This document shows, one piece after another, positions 1-8,432 of a stretch of DNA of 64,000 nucleotides. Position 1 is the stretch's first letter, and the number at the start of each line of letters is the position of its first letter. Source of the DNA: Kibdelosporangium banguiense (GTDB lineage Bacteria; Actinomycetota; Actinomycetes; Mycobacteriales; Pseudonocardiaceae). Under the pieces are notes generated by a model. The model saw only the letters and a list, made by a program, of their open reading frames with translations, was not told the DNA's origin and did no database searches. The position numbers and the translations under genes are program-made. Where the stretch lies: NCBI RefSeq assembly GCF_017876405.1, contig NZ_JAGINW010000001.1:7825203-7889202 (forward strand), written 5' to 3'.

Positions 1-171
1 GAACGTGGCGACATGACCCGTCAGCTGATCGTCCACATGATGGCCGAACGCGAACGCGCCCTCGCCGAAGGCACCGCCACAACCCGGCCCCGCTGGCACG
101 ACACCGCGACAAGCCTGATCGACGCCATCGTCGGCATGTGGCTCGCCCCGGTGACACCTACCGGGGGGTGA
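1..171 (+). CDS. 3' end of a truncated gene, possibly a TetR-type regulator
   Basis: Only the last 56 codons before a TGA at 169-171 lie in the window, so start and N-terminal domain are not visible. The visible residues form two amphipathic helices, one containing HMMAERERAL and a last hydrophobic one containing SLIDAIVGMWLAP. That resembles the end of a TetR-type ligand-binding domain, but no diagnostic motif is present. The stop lies 14 bases inside the 3' end of the convergent FAD oxidase gene, a tail-to-tail overlap. The reading frame is well supported by third-position GC; the family is a guess. Confidence 0.4.
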   Translation, partial: ERGDMTRQLIVHMMAERERALAEGTATTRPRWHDTATSLIDAIVGMWLAPVTPTGG

Positions 172-1702
172 CCAGGACGCCGGGGTTGAGGATGTTCCTG
201 GGGTCGAGGGCGTTCTTGGCGGCGCGGAGGGCCGTGGCGAAGACGTCCGGGCGTTGACGGTCGTACCAGGGGCGATGGTCGCGGCCGACGGCGTGGTGGT
301 GGGTGATTGTGGCGCCGTGGCGGTTGAGGACTTCGCTGACGGCGGCTTTGATTTCGTCCCACATGGACAGTTCGGAGCCGCGACGGCCGGGCGCGATGAC
401 GGTGAAGTAGGGGGCGGCGCCGTCTGGGTAGACGTGCGTGAAGCGGCAGTTGACCATGCCTGGGGCGCCGCAGATTTCCTGGACGGCCGCCTTCGCCTCG
501 GTGCGGACGGCCTCGACGAGGTCGCCTACCGCGTTCCAGGTCGTCGCTGTCTCGAAGGTTTCGGCGATCGCGCTCATCCGGGCCAGTGCGTCCCGGATGT
601 AGGGCATGCGCAGGAATGATGATCGCCAGGATTCGGTGGCGTTTTCCCGGTCGTGCCGCCGTCCTCTGTGTGCAAGCGCCAGTTCGGCCGCCTGTTCGAG
701 AAGGGCGGACACGGGAGCAGTGCCCTCGAACCCAAGCAGGAGCACGTTGGCACCATCGCCGGCGCCCGACAACTGGGCCTCGCCCGCGTCGAGCAGGCGG
801 CAGTTCGATGGGTGCAAACCCGACTGTGCAACGGCTTTGGTCGCTGCCACTGCGTCTGCGAAGTCGGAGAAGAGTATGGCGGTCGACGCCTTGTGGGTCG
901 GCCGGTTCTGCAGGCGTACCCAAGCTTCGGTGATCACGCCCAGCGCGCCTTCGGAACCGAGGAACAACCTGTCGGGGGAGGGGCCTGCCCCGCTGCCGGG
1001 AAGCCGCCACGACTCGCTCACACCGACCGGCGTGATCACGCGCAACGACTCCACCAGATCGTCGATGTGCGTGTAGAGCGTCGCGTAGTGCCCGCCCGCC
1101 CTGGTCGCCAGCCAGCCGCCCAATGTGGAGAACTCGAAGCTCTGCGGGAAATGCCGCAGTGTCAGACCGTACGGCTTGAGCTGGTCCTCCAACGCGGGGC
1201 CGAAAACACCGGCCTGGACTCGGGCCGCGCGGCTGACTGGGTCAACCTCGATTACACTGTCCAACTTGGACAGATCTAGGGACAGTACACCGGTATGGTC
1301 GCCGCCGCGATATTCCACGCCACCGACCACCGAACTGCCGCCGCCGTACGGCACGACAGCAACATGAGCATCGCCCGCCCAGTCGAGCAGGCGCACGACG
1401 TCACCCTCGTTCTGGGGATAGGCCACAATGTCCGGTGATCGATCCAGCCTGCCGTACAAGGCTCTTACCGTGTCCCGATAGGCCTTTCCGTACGTGTGCG
1501 ACGCGCGCTCGGCCTTGTCCGTTGTGCAGATCGCGTCGAGGGACGCGGGCACTGCGATCGCCGAAGGTGGCAGACCGAGATCCTCGATCCGGGGGACAGG
1601 CAGCGGTTGGCCAGGCAGTCCTGGGAGTAACGCCCCGAGCTGGACGCACTCCTGGTCGGGTACCGCCTCGGCGACGTGTCCCCAGCCCCACCATGACCTC
1701 AT
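158..1702 (-). CDS. FAD-binding oxidase of the alkyldihydroxyacetonephosphate synthase (AGPS) type
   Basis: 514-residue VAO/PCMH-fold flavoprotein. The FAD pyrophosphate loop is seen as VVPYGGGSSVVGGVE (about residue 96-110). It is followed by the AGPS-type segment HFPQSFEFSTLGGW (about 167-180) and GSEGALGVITEAWVRL. Near the C-terminus comes the His-rich HHHAVGRDH motif (about 465-473) that AGPS-like enzymes use at the active site. Bacterial members oxidise or rearrange 2-hydroxy acids or acyl-DHAP; the true substrate cannot be read here. There is no signal peptide, so it is cytosolic. The ATG at 1702 overlaps the TGA of the upstream solute-binding protein (ATGA), so the two are probably translationally coupled. 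No ether-lipid genes accompany it. Confidence 0.85.
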   Translation of the reverse strand: MRSWWGWGHVAEAVPDQECVQLGALLPGLPGQPLPVPRIEDLGLPPSAIAVPASLDAICTTDKAERASHTYGKAYRDTVRALYGRLDRSPDIVAYPQNEGDVVRLLDWAGDAHVAVVPYGGGSSVVGGVEYRGGDHTGVLSLDLSKLDSVIEVDPVSRAARVQAGVFGPALEDQLKPYGLTLRHFPQSFEFSTLGGWLATRAGGHYATLYTHIDDLVESLRVITPVGVSESWRLPGSGAGPSPDRLFLGSEGALGVITEAWVRLQNRPTHKASTAILFSDFADAVAATKAVAQSGLHPSNCRLLDAGEAQLSGAGDGANVLLLGFEGTAPVSALLEQAAELALAHRGRRHDRENATESWRSSFLRMPYIRDALARMSAIAETFETATTWNAVGDLVEAVRTEAKAAVQEICGAPGMVNCRFTHVYPDGAAPYFTVIAPGRRGSELSMWDEIKAAVSEVLNRHGATITHHHAVGRDHRPWYDRQRPDVFATALRAAKNALDPRNILNPGVLVTPR

Positions 1703-2676
1703 CGGGTTTTTACGAACCTGCCGTCGAACAGGCCGGTCAACGACGGTGTCGTCTCGGTCAGGCCCGTGTCCCGCATGAAGTCGCTGATCAAGCGTGCCTG
1801 GTGGGTCAGGTGCTGCGGAGTGTCGCCCGGCGCGAACATCTTGATGTTCTCGTCGCGTGTGAGGAACGTAGTGCCCGCGCCATAACCGCGATAGTCCGCC
1901 GGGCTGACGCCGCCCCGGCCGGCCATGATCGTGGCGGCTGCGTCCGGATTCCGCGAGATCCAGTCGATCGTGTCGAACCAGGTGTCCACCAGCCGCTGCA
2001 CAGTGTCCGGATGGGTCCGGGCCAGCTCGGAGCCGATCACCAGATGGTCGGGAATCGAGCTGGGGAAGTCCGCCGAGCTGGTCACCGACGTGCTGCCCGG
2101 CCTGGACAGAGCCGTTGTGGTGTAGGGCGCGAACGCGGCGACGGCGTCAACATGCCCCACAGCGAACGCGGACGCAGCCGAGTCGGTGAGCGTGGAGACG
2201 AGTTGGACGTCGCTCGCAGCGAGTTTGGCCCGCTGCAACGCCAGCAACAGCAGATAGTGGTCCACTGTGCCTTCTTCGACCGCGATCTTCTTGCCCTTCA
2301 GGTCGGCCACACTCGCGATCCCGGTCCGCGCGATGATCTGGTCGTTGCCGGTGGAGGTGTCGTTGACCAGCACAATGGTCTGCCGTACACCGGTGCTGAC
2401 CGAGACCAGGGTGTCGTTGAGGGTCTGGCTGTTGGCATCGATCGCACCGGTGGCCAGCGCGTTGAGGCTGTCGGTGTAACTGTCGAAGTACCTGAGCTCG
2501 ACATCGATCCCGTTGCGCGCGAACAGGCCCTGCTCCTGCGCCACCTGCCAAGGCAACCACCCAGGCCACGCCGAGAACCCCAAGGTGATCCTGGCCGCGG
2601 GGGCCGGCGGACTCCCGCACGCCGCGACAAGCAGCCCGAGCACGGATAACAGCGCGGTGAGCAACCGGGAACGCAT
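1699..2676 (-). CDS. ABC transporter solute-binding lipoprotein, NitT/TauT (SsuA/NMT1-like) type
   Basis: 325 residues from the ATG at 2676, which is preceded by GGGAG at 6 bases; ATGs at 2697 and 2688 lie in frame but lack such a site. A lipoprotein signal ends in LGLLVAACG (Cys about residue 20). The mature part has the NMT1/SsuA pattern: GFSAWPGWLPWQVAQEQGLF, then NGIDVELRYF, DLKGKKIAVEEGTVDHYLL and DTWFDTIDWI. This family captures sulfonates, taurine, nitrate or thiamine-precursor-like ligands at the outer face of the membrane. No permease or ATPase gene lies next to it. Its stop overlaps the start of the AGPS-like oxidase, suggesting that the ligand is either the oxidase substrate or a precursor of it (inference). 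Confidence 0.85.
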   Translation of the reverse strand: MRSRLLTALLSVLGLLVAACGSPPAPAARITLGFSAWPGWLPWQVAQEQGLFARNGIDVELRYFDSYTDSLNALATGAIDANSQTLNDTLVSVSTGVRQTIVLVNDTSTGNDQIIARTGIASVADLKGKKIAVEEGTVDHYLLLLALQRAKLAASDVQLVSTLTDSAASAFAVGHVDAVAAFAPYTTTALSRPGSTSVTSSADFPSSIPDHLVIGSELARTHPDTVQRLVDTWFDTIDWISRNPDAAATIMAGRGGVSPADYRGYGAGTTFLTRDENIKMFAPGDTPQHLTHQARLISDFMRDTGLTETTPSLTGLFDGRFVKTR

Positions 2677-2812
2677 CCAGACTCCCATGCAGGCCACAGC
2701 CGGCCCCGATGCCGGCCAACCAGGATCAATCTACCGCCTCACCCCGCCACCTTGATCACCAGGCGGCAGGGCCTCGTCCTGGTAGGTCAACCGTTGTGAC
2801 CAAAGTGGACGA

Positions 2813-4519
2813 TCAGCGGTTGCGTGGGGCGCCTCGTTTGCCTGACTTGGCGGTGCCACGGGTTGGGGAGTCGCGCTCACGGCGGACTGTGGGCTTCTTG
2901 CCCTTGATGGTGGCGCGGCGCAGTGCCGCGATCACCTCGTCGGCTGCTGCCTCAGGGACCTCTACCAGCGAGAACTTGTCGGCTATCTCGATCGCGCCGA
3001 TGTCACGGCCGCTGAGGCGGGACTCGCCGGCGATCGCGCCGACCAGGTCCTGGGGCCGGACTCCTGTGCTGCGGCCGATGCCGAAGAACAGGCGCGTGAC
3101 GTCGCCTGCCGGTCCGCGGCCGCGCCGGCCTTCGGGGCCACGGCGTTCCCACCGCTTGCTGCCTGGCTGTTCGGCGACTTCCGGGATCTCCTCCTCGTCG
3201 GTGGAAACGCCGGTGGACTCGTGGGCCAGCTTCACCGCTGCCAGCGCCACGTCCATCACGTCGAACTCGTCCGCGAGGGTCTCGACCACCACGCGGAAAC
3301 GGTCCAAGTCGTCGCTGAGCAGGCTTTCCTGCAACGCTGCCCGCGTGAGTTCGAGGCGCCGCGCACGCAGATCCGCGATCGTGGGCACCTTCTCCACGGT
3401 GATCCGCTGCTTTGTCACCCGTTCGATCGCCTTGAGCATCCGGTGCTCACGCGGCTCGGCCAGAGTGATGGCCACGCCCTCACGGCCTGCACGCCCGACC
3501 CGGCCCACGCGGTGCACGTACGCCTCAGGCGCCGACGGAACGTTGTAGTTGATGACGTGGGTGAGCTGTTCGATGTCCAGGCCACGCGCGGCCACGTCGG
3601 TCGCGATGAGCAGGTCCGCGGTCCCGGCGCGCAGCCGCCCCATCACGCGGTCGCGCTGCTCCTGGCCCATTCCTCCGTGCAGGGCCTCGGCGCGGTAACC
3701 CCGGCCGTTGAGCGTCTCGGTGAGCTGGTCGACCTCTTCCCGGGTGCGGCAGAAGACGATCGCCGCAGTGGGCGCTTCGACGTCCAGCACGCGGCCCAGC
3801 GTGGCGGGCTTGTGCGCGCGGGCGATGATGTACGCGCTCTGCCTGACCAGCGGTTCTTTGTCGCCGTCGGTGGCTGTCTCGCGGCCCATCTCGATGCGGA
3901 CGGGGTTACGCAGGTGCCGGCGGGCGATCCCGTCCACGCGTGATGGCATGGTCGCCGAGAAGAGCACGGTCTGCCGGTCCTCGGCTGTCACATCGAGGAT
4001 CGCTTCGATGTCCTCGGCGAAGCCCATGTCGAGCATCTCGTCGGCTTCGTCCAGCACGACCGTCCGGACACCGCCCAGCTCAAGCGTTCCCCGGCCGATG
4101 TGGTCGAGGGCGCGTCCGGGCGTCGCGATCACGACGTCGACTCCGCGCCCGAGCGCCTGCAGCTGCCTGCCGATGGGCTGTCCGCCGTAGATCGGCAGGA
4201 CGCGTACGCCAAGGTCACGGCCGTAGCGGTGGAACGCCTGCGAGACCTGGACGGCCAGCTCACGCGTGGGAACGAGCACCAGCGCGGCCGGGGCATCGCC
4301 CTGCCTGTCCCCGGACAGGCGCTGCAGGACCGGCAACGCGAACGCGGCCGTCTTGCCTGTGCCGGTCGCCGCCTGTCCGAGCAGGTCACGGCCGTCGAGC
4401 AGGGGCGGGATCGCCTCCCGCTGGATCGGGGTCGGTTCCTCGTAGCCCAGACTGGACAGCGCGTTCTGCAGTTCCGGCCGCAGCGCCAGATCGGCGAAGT
4501 TCGCCGCGTCCTCACTCAT
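2813..4519 (-). CDS. deaD: DEAD-box ATP-dependent RNA helicase with DbpA-type RNA-binding C-terminus
   Basis: 568 residues from the ATG at 4519, which has GGAGAG 5 bases upstream. The reading frame stays open to 4696, but that extension is Arg/Cys-rich and unconvincing. Q-motif about residues 8-35, Walker A AATGTGKT (50-57), PTRELA (84-89), TPGR (133-136), DEAD (157-160), SAT (188-190), then RecA2 with ARGLD and HRVGRVGRAGR. Residues about 475-545 look like the DbpA RNA-binding domain (GDVTRLFFGIGR, DIGAIEIADKFSLVEV). A basic tail follows. This is the architecture of CsdA/DeaD, which unwinds structured mRNA and rRNA during cold shock and ribosome assembly. Monocistronic, divergent from the STAND gene. 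Confidence 0.95.
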   Translation of the reverse strand: MSEDAANFADLALRPELQNALSSLGYEEPTPIQREAIPPLLDGRDLLGQAATGTGKTAAFALPVLQRLSGDRQGDAPAALVLVPTRELAVQVSQAFHRYGRDLGVRVLPIYGGQPIGRQLQALGRGVDVVIATPGRALDHIGRGTLELGGVRTVVLDEADEMLDMGFAEDIEAILDVTAEDRQTVLFSATMPSRVDGIARRHLRNPVRIEMGRETATDGDKEPLVRQSAYIIARAHKPATLGRVLDVEAPTAAIVFCRTREEVDQLTETLNGRGYRAEALHGGMGQEQRDRVMGRLRAGTADLLIATDVAARGLDIEQLTHVINYNVPSAPEAYVHRVGRVGRAGREGVAITLAEPREHRMLKAIERVTKQRITVEKVPTIADLRARRLELTRAALQESLLSDDLDRFRVVVETLADEFDVMDVALAAVKLAHESTGVSTDEEEIPEVAEQPGSKRWERRGPEGRRGRGPAGDVTRLFFGIGRSTGVRPQDLVGAIAGESRLSGRDIGAIEIADKFSLVEVPEAAADEVIAALRRATIKGKKPTVRRERDSPTRGTAKSGKRGAPRNR

Positions 4520-4645
4520 GTCGCTCTCCTGCTCCTGGCACCTGCGAGTCCTTCTCCGGCGATCATCACCCAGACCCTGATCGTGCGCTGTGTAGGGGCC
4601 CAGCCTGCCAGTAGGCCGTCCGCCGGTCCTCGTTGGACCACCGGC

Positions 4646-4674
4646 GTGACACGAATGGGGGTCCAGGCTATGTA
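4646..4674 (+). promoter_or_regulatory. Candidate promoter for a leaderless STAND-gene transcript
   Basis: GTGACA at 4646-4651 and TATGTA at 4669-4674 are separated by 17 bases and end 6 bases before the ATG at 4681. That geometry would start transcription at or within a base or two of the start codon. No convincing ribosome-binding site precedes the ATG except AGGG immediately next to it, which fits a leaderless mRNA, common in actinomycetes. Motif inspection only. Confidence 0.4.
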
Positions 4675-4680
4675 TAGGGC

Positions 4681-7600
4681 ATGGATACCGGCTCATCTGC
4701 CAACACCGTCACTGGCAATGTCGCTGGGAGTGTGGTGCAGGCCGGGGTCGTCCACGGCGATGTGAACCTCCGGACTGGTGCACCGGTCCGTACACGGTAC
4801 CGGCAACAGGTATCGCGGATCGCACCGGAGCGCCTGATCGGCCGCGAGCAGGAGCTGGCGGAGCTTGCCTCGTTCTGCTCCACGCCCGCGACCGAGGGCG
4901 GTTACCGCTGGTGGCGGGCTGAGGCGTGGTCCGGCAAGTCGGCCCTGATGTCCTGGTTCGTGCTGAATCCGCCGCCGGGTGTGCGAGTGGTGTCCTTTTT
5001 CATCACCGCCCGCCTGTCAGGCCAAAGCGACCGGGTGGCGTTCATCGAGAACACTCTGGAACAACTCGTCGCGTTGACCGGTGAGGACCTGCCGCCGTAC
5101 CTCACCGAATCAACCCGGGAAGCGCACATGCTCGGCCTGCTGGCCGAAGCGGCGCAGGCGTGCCGGGCCAGAAACGAGCATTTCGTGCTTGTGGTGGACG
5201 GCCTCGACGAAGACCGAGGCGTCACCACAGGCCCGGACGCGCACAGCATCGCAGCGCTGTTGCCGTCAAAACCACCTGACGGAATGCGGATCATCGTCGC
5301 GGGCAGGCCCGACCCGCCGATCCCGGTCGACGTCGCCGACGACCATCCGCTGCGCCGCCCCGGCATCGTCCGCCTGCTGGAGCCTTCACCCCAAGCCCGT
5401 GCCGTCCGCGCGGACATGGAACGTGAACTCAAGAAGTTGTTGCACGGCAGCGTGATCGAGCAGGACCTGCTCGGGTTGCTGACGGCTGGTGGCGGCGGCC
5501 TGACCGCGGCAGACCTTGCGGAGCTGACCGGCATGTCGGACTACGAAGTCCATGACCACCTGCGCACGGTCACTGGCCGGACGTTCACCCGGCGCGCCAG
5601 TCACTTCCGGCCGGAGGCCGGGCGGGAGGTGTACCTGCTCGGTCACGAAGACCTGCAGGTCACGGCCCATGACGTGCTGGGCCCGGCGAGACTGGCCAAG
5701 TACCGGGACCGGTTGCACGCCTGGGCCGACGGCTACCGCGAGCGCGGCTGGAACGAGGACACGCCCGAGTATCTGTTACGTGGCTACTACCGGATGCTGG
5801 ACGCCGAGGGCGATCTCACCCGGATGACCGAACTGGCCGTGGACACCGGCCGGCAGCGGCGTCTGCTCGATCTGTCCGGAGGGGACGTTGCCGCGTCAGG
5901 CGAGATCGCCGGCGTGATGGAACAGATCGCCGATCAGCAGTCACCGGACATGGCGGCCTTGCTTCGCTTGGCCTTACATCGCGACATCCTGGCCCACCGC
6001 AACGTGAACATCCCTTGGGAACTACCGGGAGTCTGGGCGGCCCTCGGTTCGTTCAACCGGGCCGAAAGCCTTGCACTGTCTATTCCGGACAGTACATCTG
6101 CGGTCATAGCGATGTGCGATGTCATCACCGAGCACGGCAGACAAGGCCGGCACGCTGAGGGTATGGCGCTTGCGGACCGTGCCGAGCACCGTCTGCGCTC
6201 GATGGGCTACAGCGGCTCCCTGCTGTACGAGTACTTGAGCATCGCCATGGCAGAGAACGGTGACTTCGACAATGCTCGGCGGGTGTTCCCCGGGATCGAG
6301 GGGCGTTTGTGGAACGTCTTTCGCTTGATGAAACTGGGTTTCCATCTCGGCCGGGCCGTCGATGTAGTGACGTTGACGCATTCGGCGCTGACCGCGCTGA
6401 GCTCGGAAGTCCGCGATTCCGCAGTACATCACAAGGATTGGCGTCAGGTGCTGAGGTTGTGCTGGGGTCTGATCCGGACTGTTGCCGGGATGGCCGACGA
6501 GCGACTCCTTGCCCAACTACACACCGGTATTCAGGTACTGCTCGAGCAGATGCGCTGGCAGGACGACAGCAAGCGGGTTGTGGAGTTGTGGATTGCCGCG
6601 GGCCAGGGACGTCTCGATCAGGCGGCAGAAGCGCTGGGGACGGTCAGGCAACCGTACGCCGCGACGTACGCCAGGATCGGCTTGCTGGCTCAACTGATCG
6701 TGTCCAGGCCAGATGACGCTCGCGCGCTGCTGGCGGAGATCTGGCGACTGCTCGAAGTGCTGGACGAGCCGGACCATGATTCACTGTGTGCCGAAGTGGC
6801 ACAGGCGTTGTCCGGTGTCGGCTGGTATGACGAGGCTCAGGCGGCCATCGCCGCGATCTCCGACTCTGGGCACCTGCGAGTAGCCCTGTTTCCGTTGATC
6901 GACAAGCTTGTGGCCAAGGGAGACACGAGCCGCGTACAGCATGCGCTGACGTCCTTTTCGGACACCGTGCCGCAGGGTGCCGTGGATCTGGCCCGCTTGG
7001 CGATGGTGTACACCGTTGCCGATCCGGAACGCGCGCGTTGCCTTGCCATCGCGGCTGAAGCGGCGATGCGTGCGGACTTGCCTCCCTATCCGGCGAAGTC
7101 GAAGCCGGTTCTGTTGGTCGAGGCCGCGATCGAGGCAGGGCGGCTCGACCTGGCTGAGTCGATGGCGGAGTCGGTCGGCACCTGGCCTTACGACGAAATG
7201 GCAGACGCAGCGTTGTTGGCGGCATATCTGCGGGCCGACGAGACAGGCCTCGCCATGGACAAGTTGGTGAGGATTCAAGAGCGGGGCGCCCGAGCGGACG
7301 CCCTGCTGATGGTAGCCACACACTTCTACATGACCGGCCGCGGCAGCCAGATGGACGGACTGGCGGAATGCGCTGGATTCACCGCAGCAGAGGGTGCCGG
7401 ATGGATCGCGCGAGCGGCCATCGCCGCGGGGGAGTTGGACCAGGCCGCGTCGATCATCGGTGGGATCCTCGATGCGCCCCAATCCTTCCAGCAGGCCCCT
7501 TGGGACGCTCTCATCACGAAGCTGGTGACGACCGGTCGTGCCGACCAGGCCGAGAGGTTCCTACCGACACTGCCTCCTGATATAAGACCGGAAGCCGAGT

Positions 7601-8424
7601 TGATCCTCGCCACGGCGCTTGTCGAGAACGAGGACATCAGCAGGGCCGCGAGGCTGGTCGATCAGTCAACGCCACCACAATGGCTCTCCGTCCAGCACAC
7701 GTCGCGACTGGCCACGATCGCGGCTGAAGAGGGCGACTTCGACCGCGCGCAGGATCTGCTGTCGAGCATCCGCAATACCGAGCACGAACCGCAGCCGTTG
7801 CTGGCGTTGACGGTCGCGCTCGCGCGGGCAGGGCACCTTGATCGTGCGGTGGTGGCCGGTCACTGGTTCATGACCAGGAGGGCGTGGTGGCAAGAGGCGG
7901 CCCAGAAGGTCGTGCGGACCTTGCTTGACTGCGGTGGCCTCGAATTCGTCGAGGACTTCGTGTGGTCACTCGACGACGACGCGTCCGCCCACGGTCACGC
8001 AGCATTGATATGCGTTCTGGCCGATCGAGGCGACGTCGCGGACGCTGAGTCTCTCGCCACGAAATTCAGGTTCCTTCACTCGCAGTCCGACGATGACCCC
8101 TTCGCTTTCTGGTCGGCCGCGGACCAGACCACACCCGAAGAAGATGCCCAGGGGAACGCGTTGACAGGCTTGGCCAAAGGCGTGGCTCGCACCGGGGACT
8201 GGCGCCGTGCCACGACCATCGCCATGTCCATCACGAGGAGCATCAGCCGCGGACGGGCATTGCTGCGGGTCGCGGCGGAGTTGCCTGCCGAGGATGCTCA
8301 ACGGGTACTTGCCCGCGCGGTGTGGCTGTTCGGGCTGTGGCTGCCGTTGAAGAATGTCGCCCGGGTCCGGCCGGATGCGATTGCCGCGCTTGTCGAGGAG
8401 CTGGGAGTCGCGCTCCGGCCTTGA
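4681..8424 (+). CDS. STAND (NLR-like) NTPase with N-terminal RHIM/BASS-like amyloid motif and long helical-repeat C-terminus
   Basis: 1247 residues. Residues 12-28 read GNVAGSVVQAGVVHGDV, with the glycine/valine spacing and central VQAG core of RHIM-related bacterial amyloid signalling motifs. An NTPase module follows: LIGREQELAEL (52-62), a modified P-loop EAWSGKSALM (81-90), and Walker B FVLVVDGLDED (168-178), then IIVAGRPDPP, as in AAA/STAND proteins. A winged-helix-like segment covers about 250-330. From about 400 to the end there are many TPR-like two-helix units (A-x-x-G-x-x-D-x-A patterns such as GELDQAASIIGGIL and EEGDFDRAQDLLSSI). No effector domain is fused. Such proteins sense an invader or stress through the repeats and nucleate a partner through the amyloid motif (inference from family). 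The gene stands alone: divergent from the helicase, convergent with the GlxA-type gene 8 bases away. Confidence 0.8.
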   Translation: MDTGSSANTVTGNVAGSVVQAGVVHGDVNLRTGAPVRTRYRQQVSRIAPERLIGREQELAELASFCSTPATEGGYRWWRAEAWSGKSALMSWFVLNPPPGVRVVSFFITARLSGQSDRVAFIENTLEQLVALTGEDLPPYLTESTREAHMLGLLAEAAQACRARNEHFVLVVDGLDEDRGVTTGPDAHSIAALLPSKPPDGMRIIVAGRPDPPIPVDVADDHPLRRPGIVRLLEPSPQARAVRADMERELKKLLHGSVIEQDLLGLLTAGGGGLTAADLAELTGMSDYEVHDHLRTVTGRTFTRRASHFRPEAGREVYLLGHEDLQVTAHDVLGPARLAKYRDRLHAWADGYRERGWNEDTPEYLLRGYYRMLDAEGDLTRMTELAVDTGRQRRLLDLSGGDVAASGEIAGVMEQIADQQSPDMAALLRLALHRDILAHRNVNIPWELPGVWAALGSFNRAESLALSIPDSTSAVIAMCDVITEHGRQGRHAEGMALADRAEHRLRSMGYSGSLLYEYLSIAMAENGDFDNARRVFPGIEGRLWNVFRLMKLGFHLGRAVDVVTLTHSALTALSSEVRDSAVHHKDWRQVLRLCWGLIRTVAGMADERLLAQLHTGIQVLLEQMRWQDDSKRVVELWIAAGQGRLDQAAEALGTVRQPYAATYARIGLLAQLIVSRPDDARALLAEIWRLLEVLDEPDHDSLCAEVAQALSGVGWYDEAQAAIAAISDSGHLRVALFPLIDKLVAKGDTSRVQHALTSFSDTVPQGAVDLARLAMVYTVADPERARCLAIAAEAAMRADLPPYPAKSKPVLLVEAAIEAGRLDLAESMAESVGTWPYDEMADAALLAAYLRADETGLAMDKLVRIQERGARADALLMVATHFYMTGRGSQMDGLAECAGFTAAEGAGWIARAAIAAGELDQAASIIGGILDAPQSFQQAPWDALITKLVTTGRADQAERFLPTLPPDIRPEAELILATALVENEDISRAARLVDQSTPPQWLSVQHTSRLATIAAEEGDFDRAQDLLSSIRNTEHEPQPLLALTVALARAGHLDRAVVAGHWFMTRRAWWQEAAQKVVRTLLDCGGLEFVEDFVWSLDDDASAHGHAALICVLADRGDVADAESLATKFRFLHSQSDDDPFAFWSAADQTTPEEDAQGNALTGLAKGVARTGDWRRATTIAMSITRSISRGRALLRVAAELPAEDAQRVLARAVWLFGLWLPLKNVARVRPDAIAALVEELGVALRP

Positions 8425-8432
8425 AGGTCATC

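Noticed and set aside
21..1010. Long leftward ORF (329 codons) and several plus-strand ORFs opposite the FAD oxidase gene
   Set aside because: Arg/Pro-rich frame shadows of a strong coding region; no family motifs.
2759..2784. ACCAGG/CCTGGT hairpin downstream of the helicase gene
   Set aside because: Six-base arms with a 14-base loop; could be a weak terminator but not supportable.
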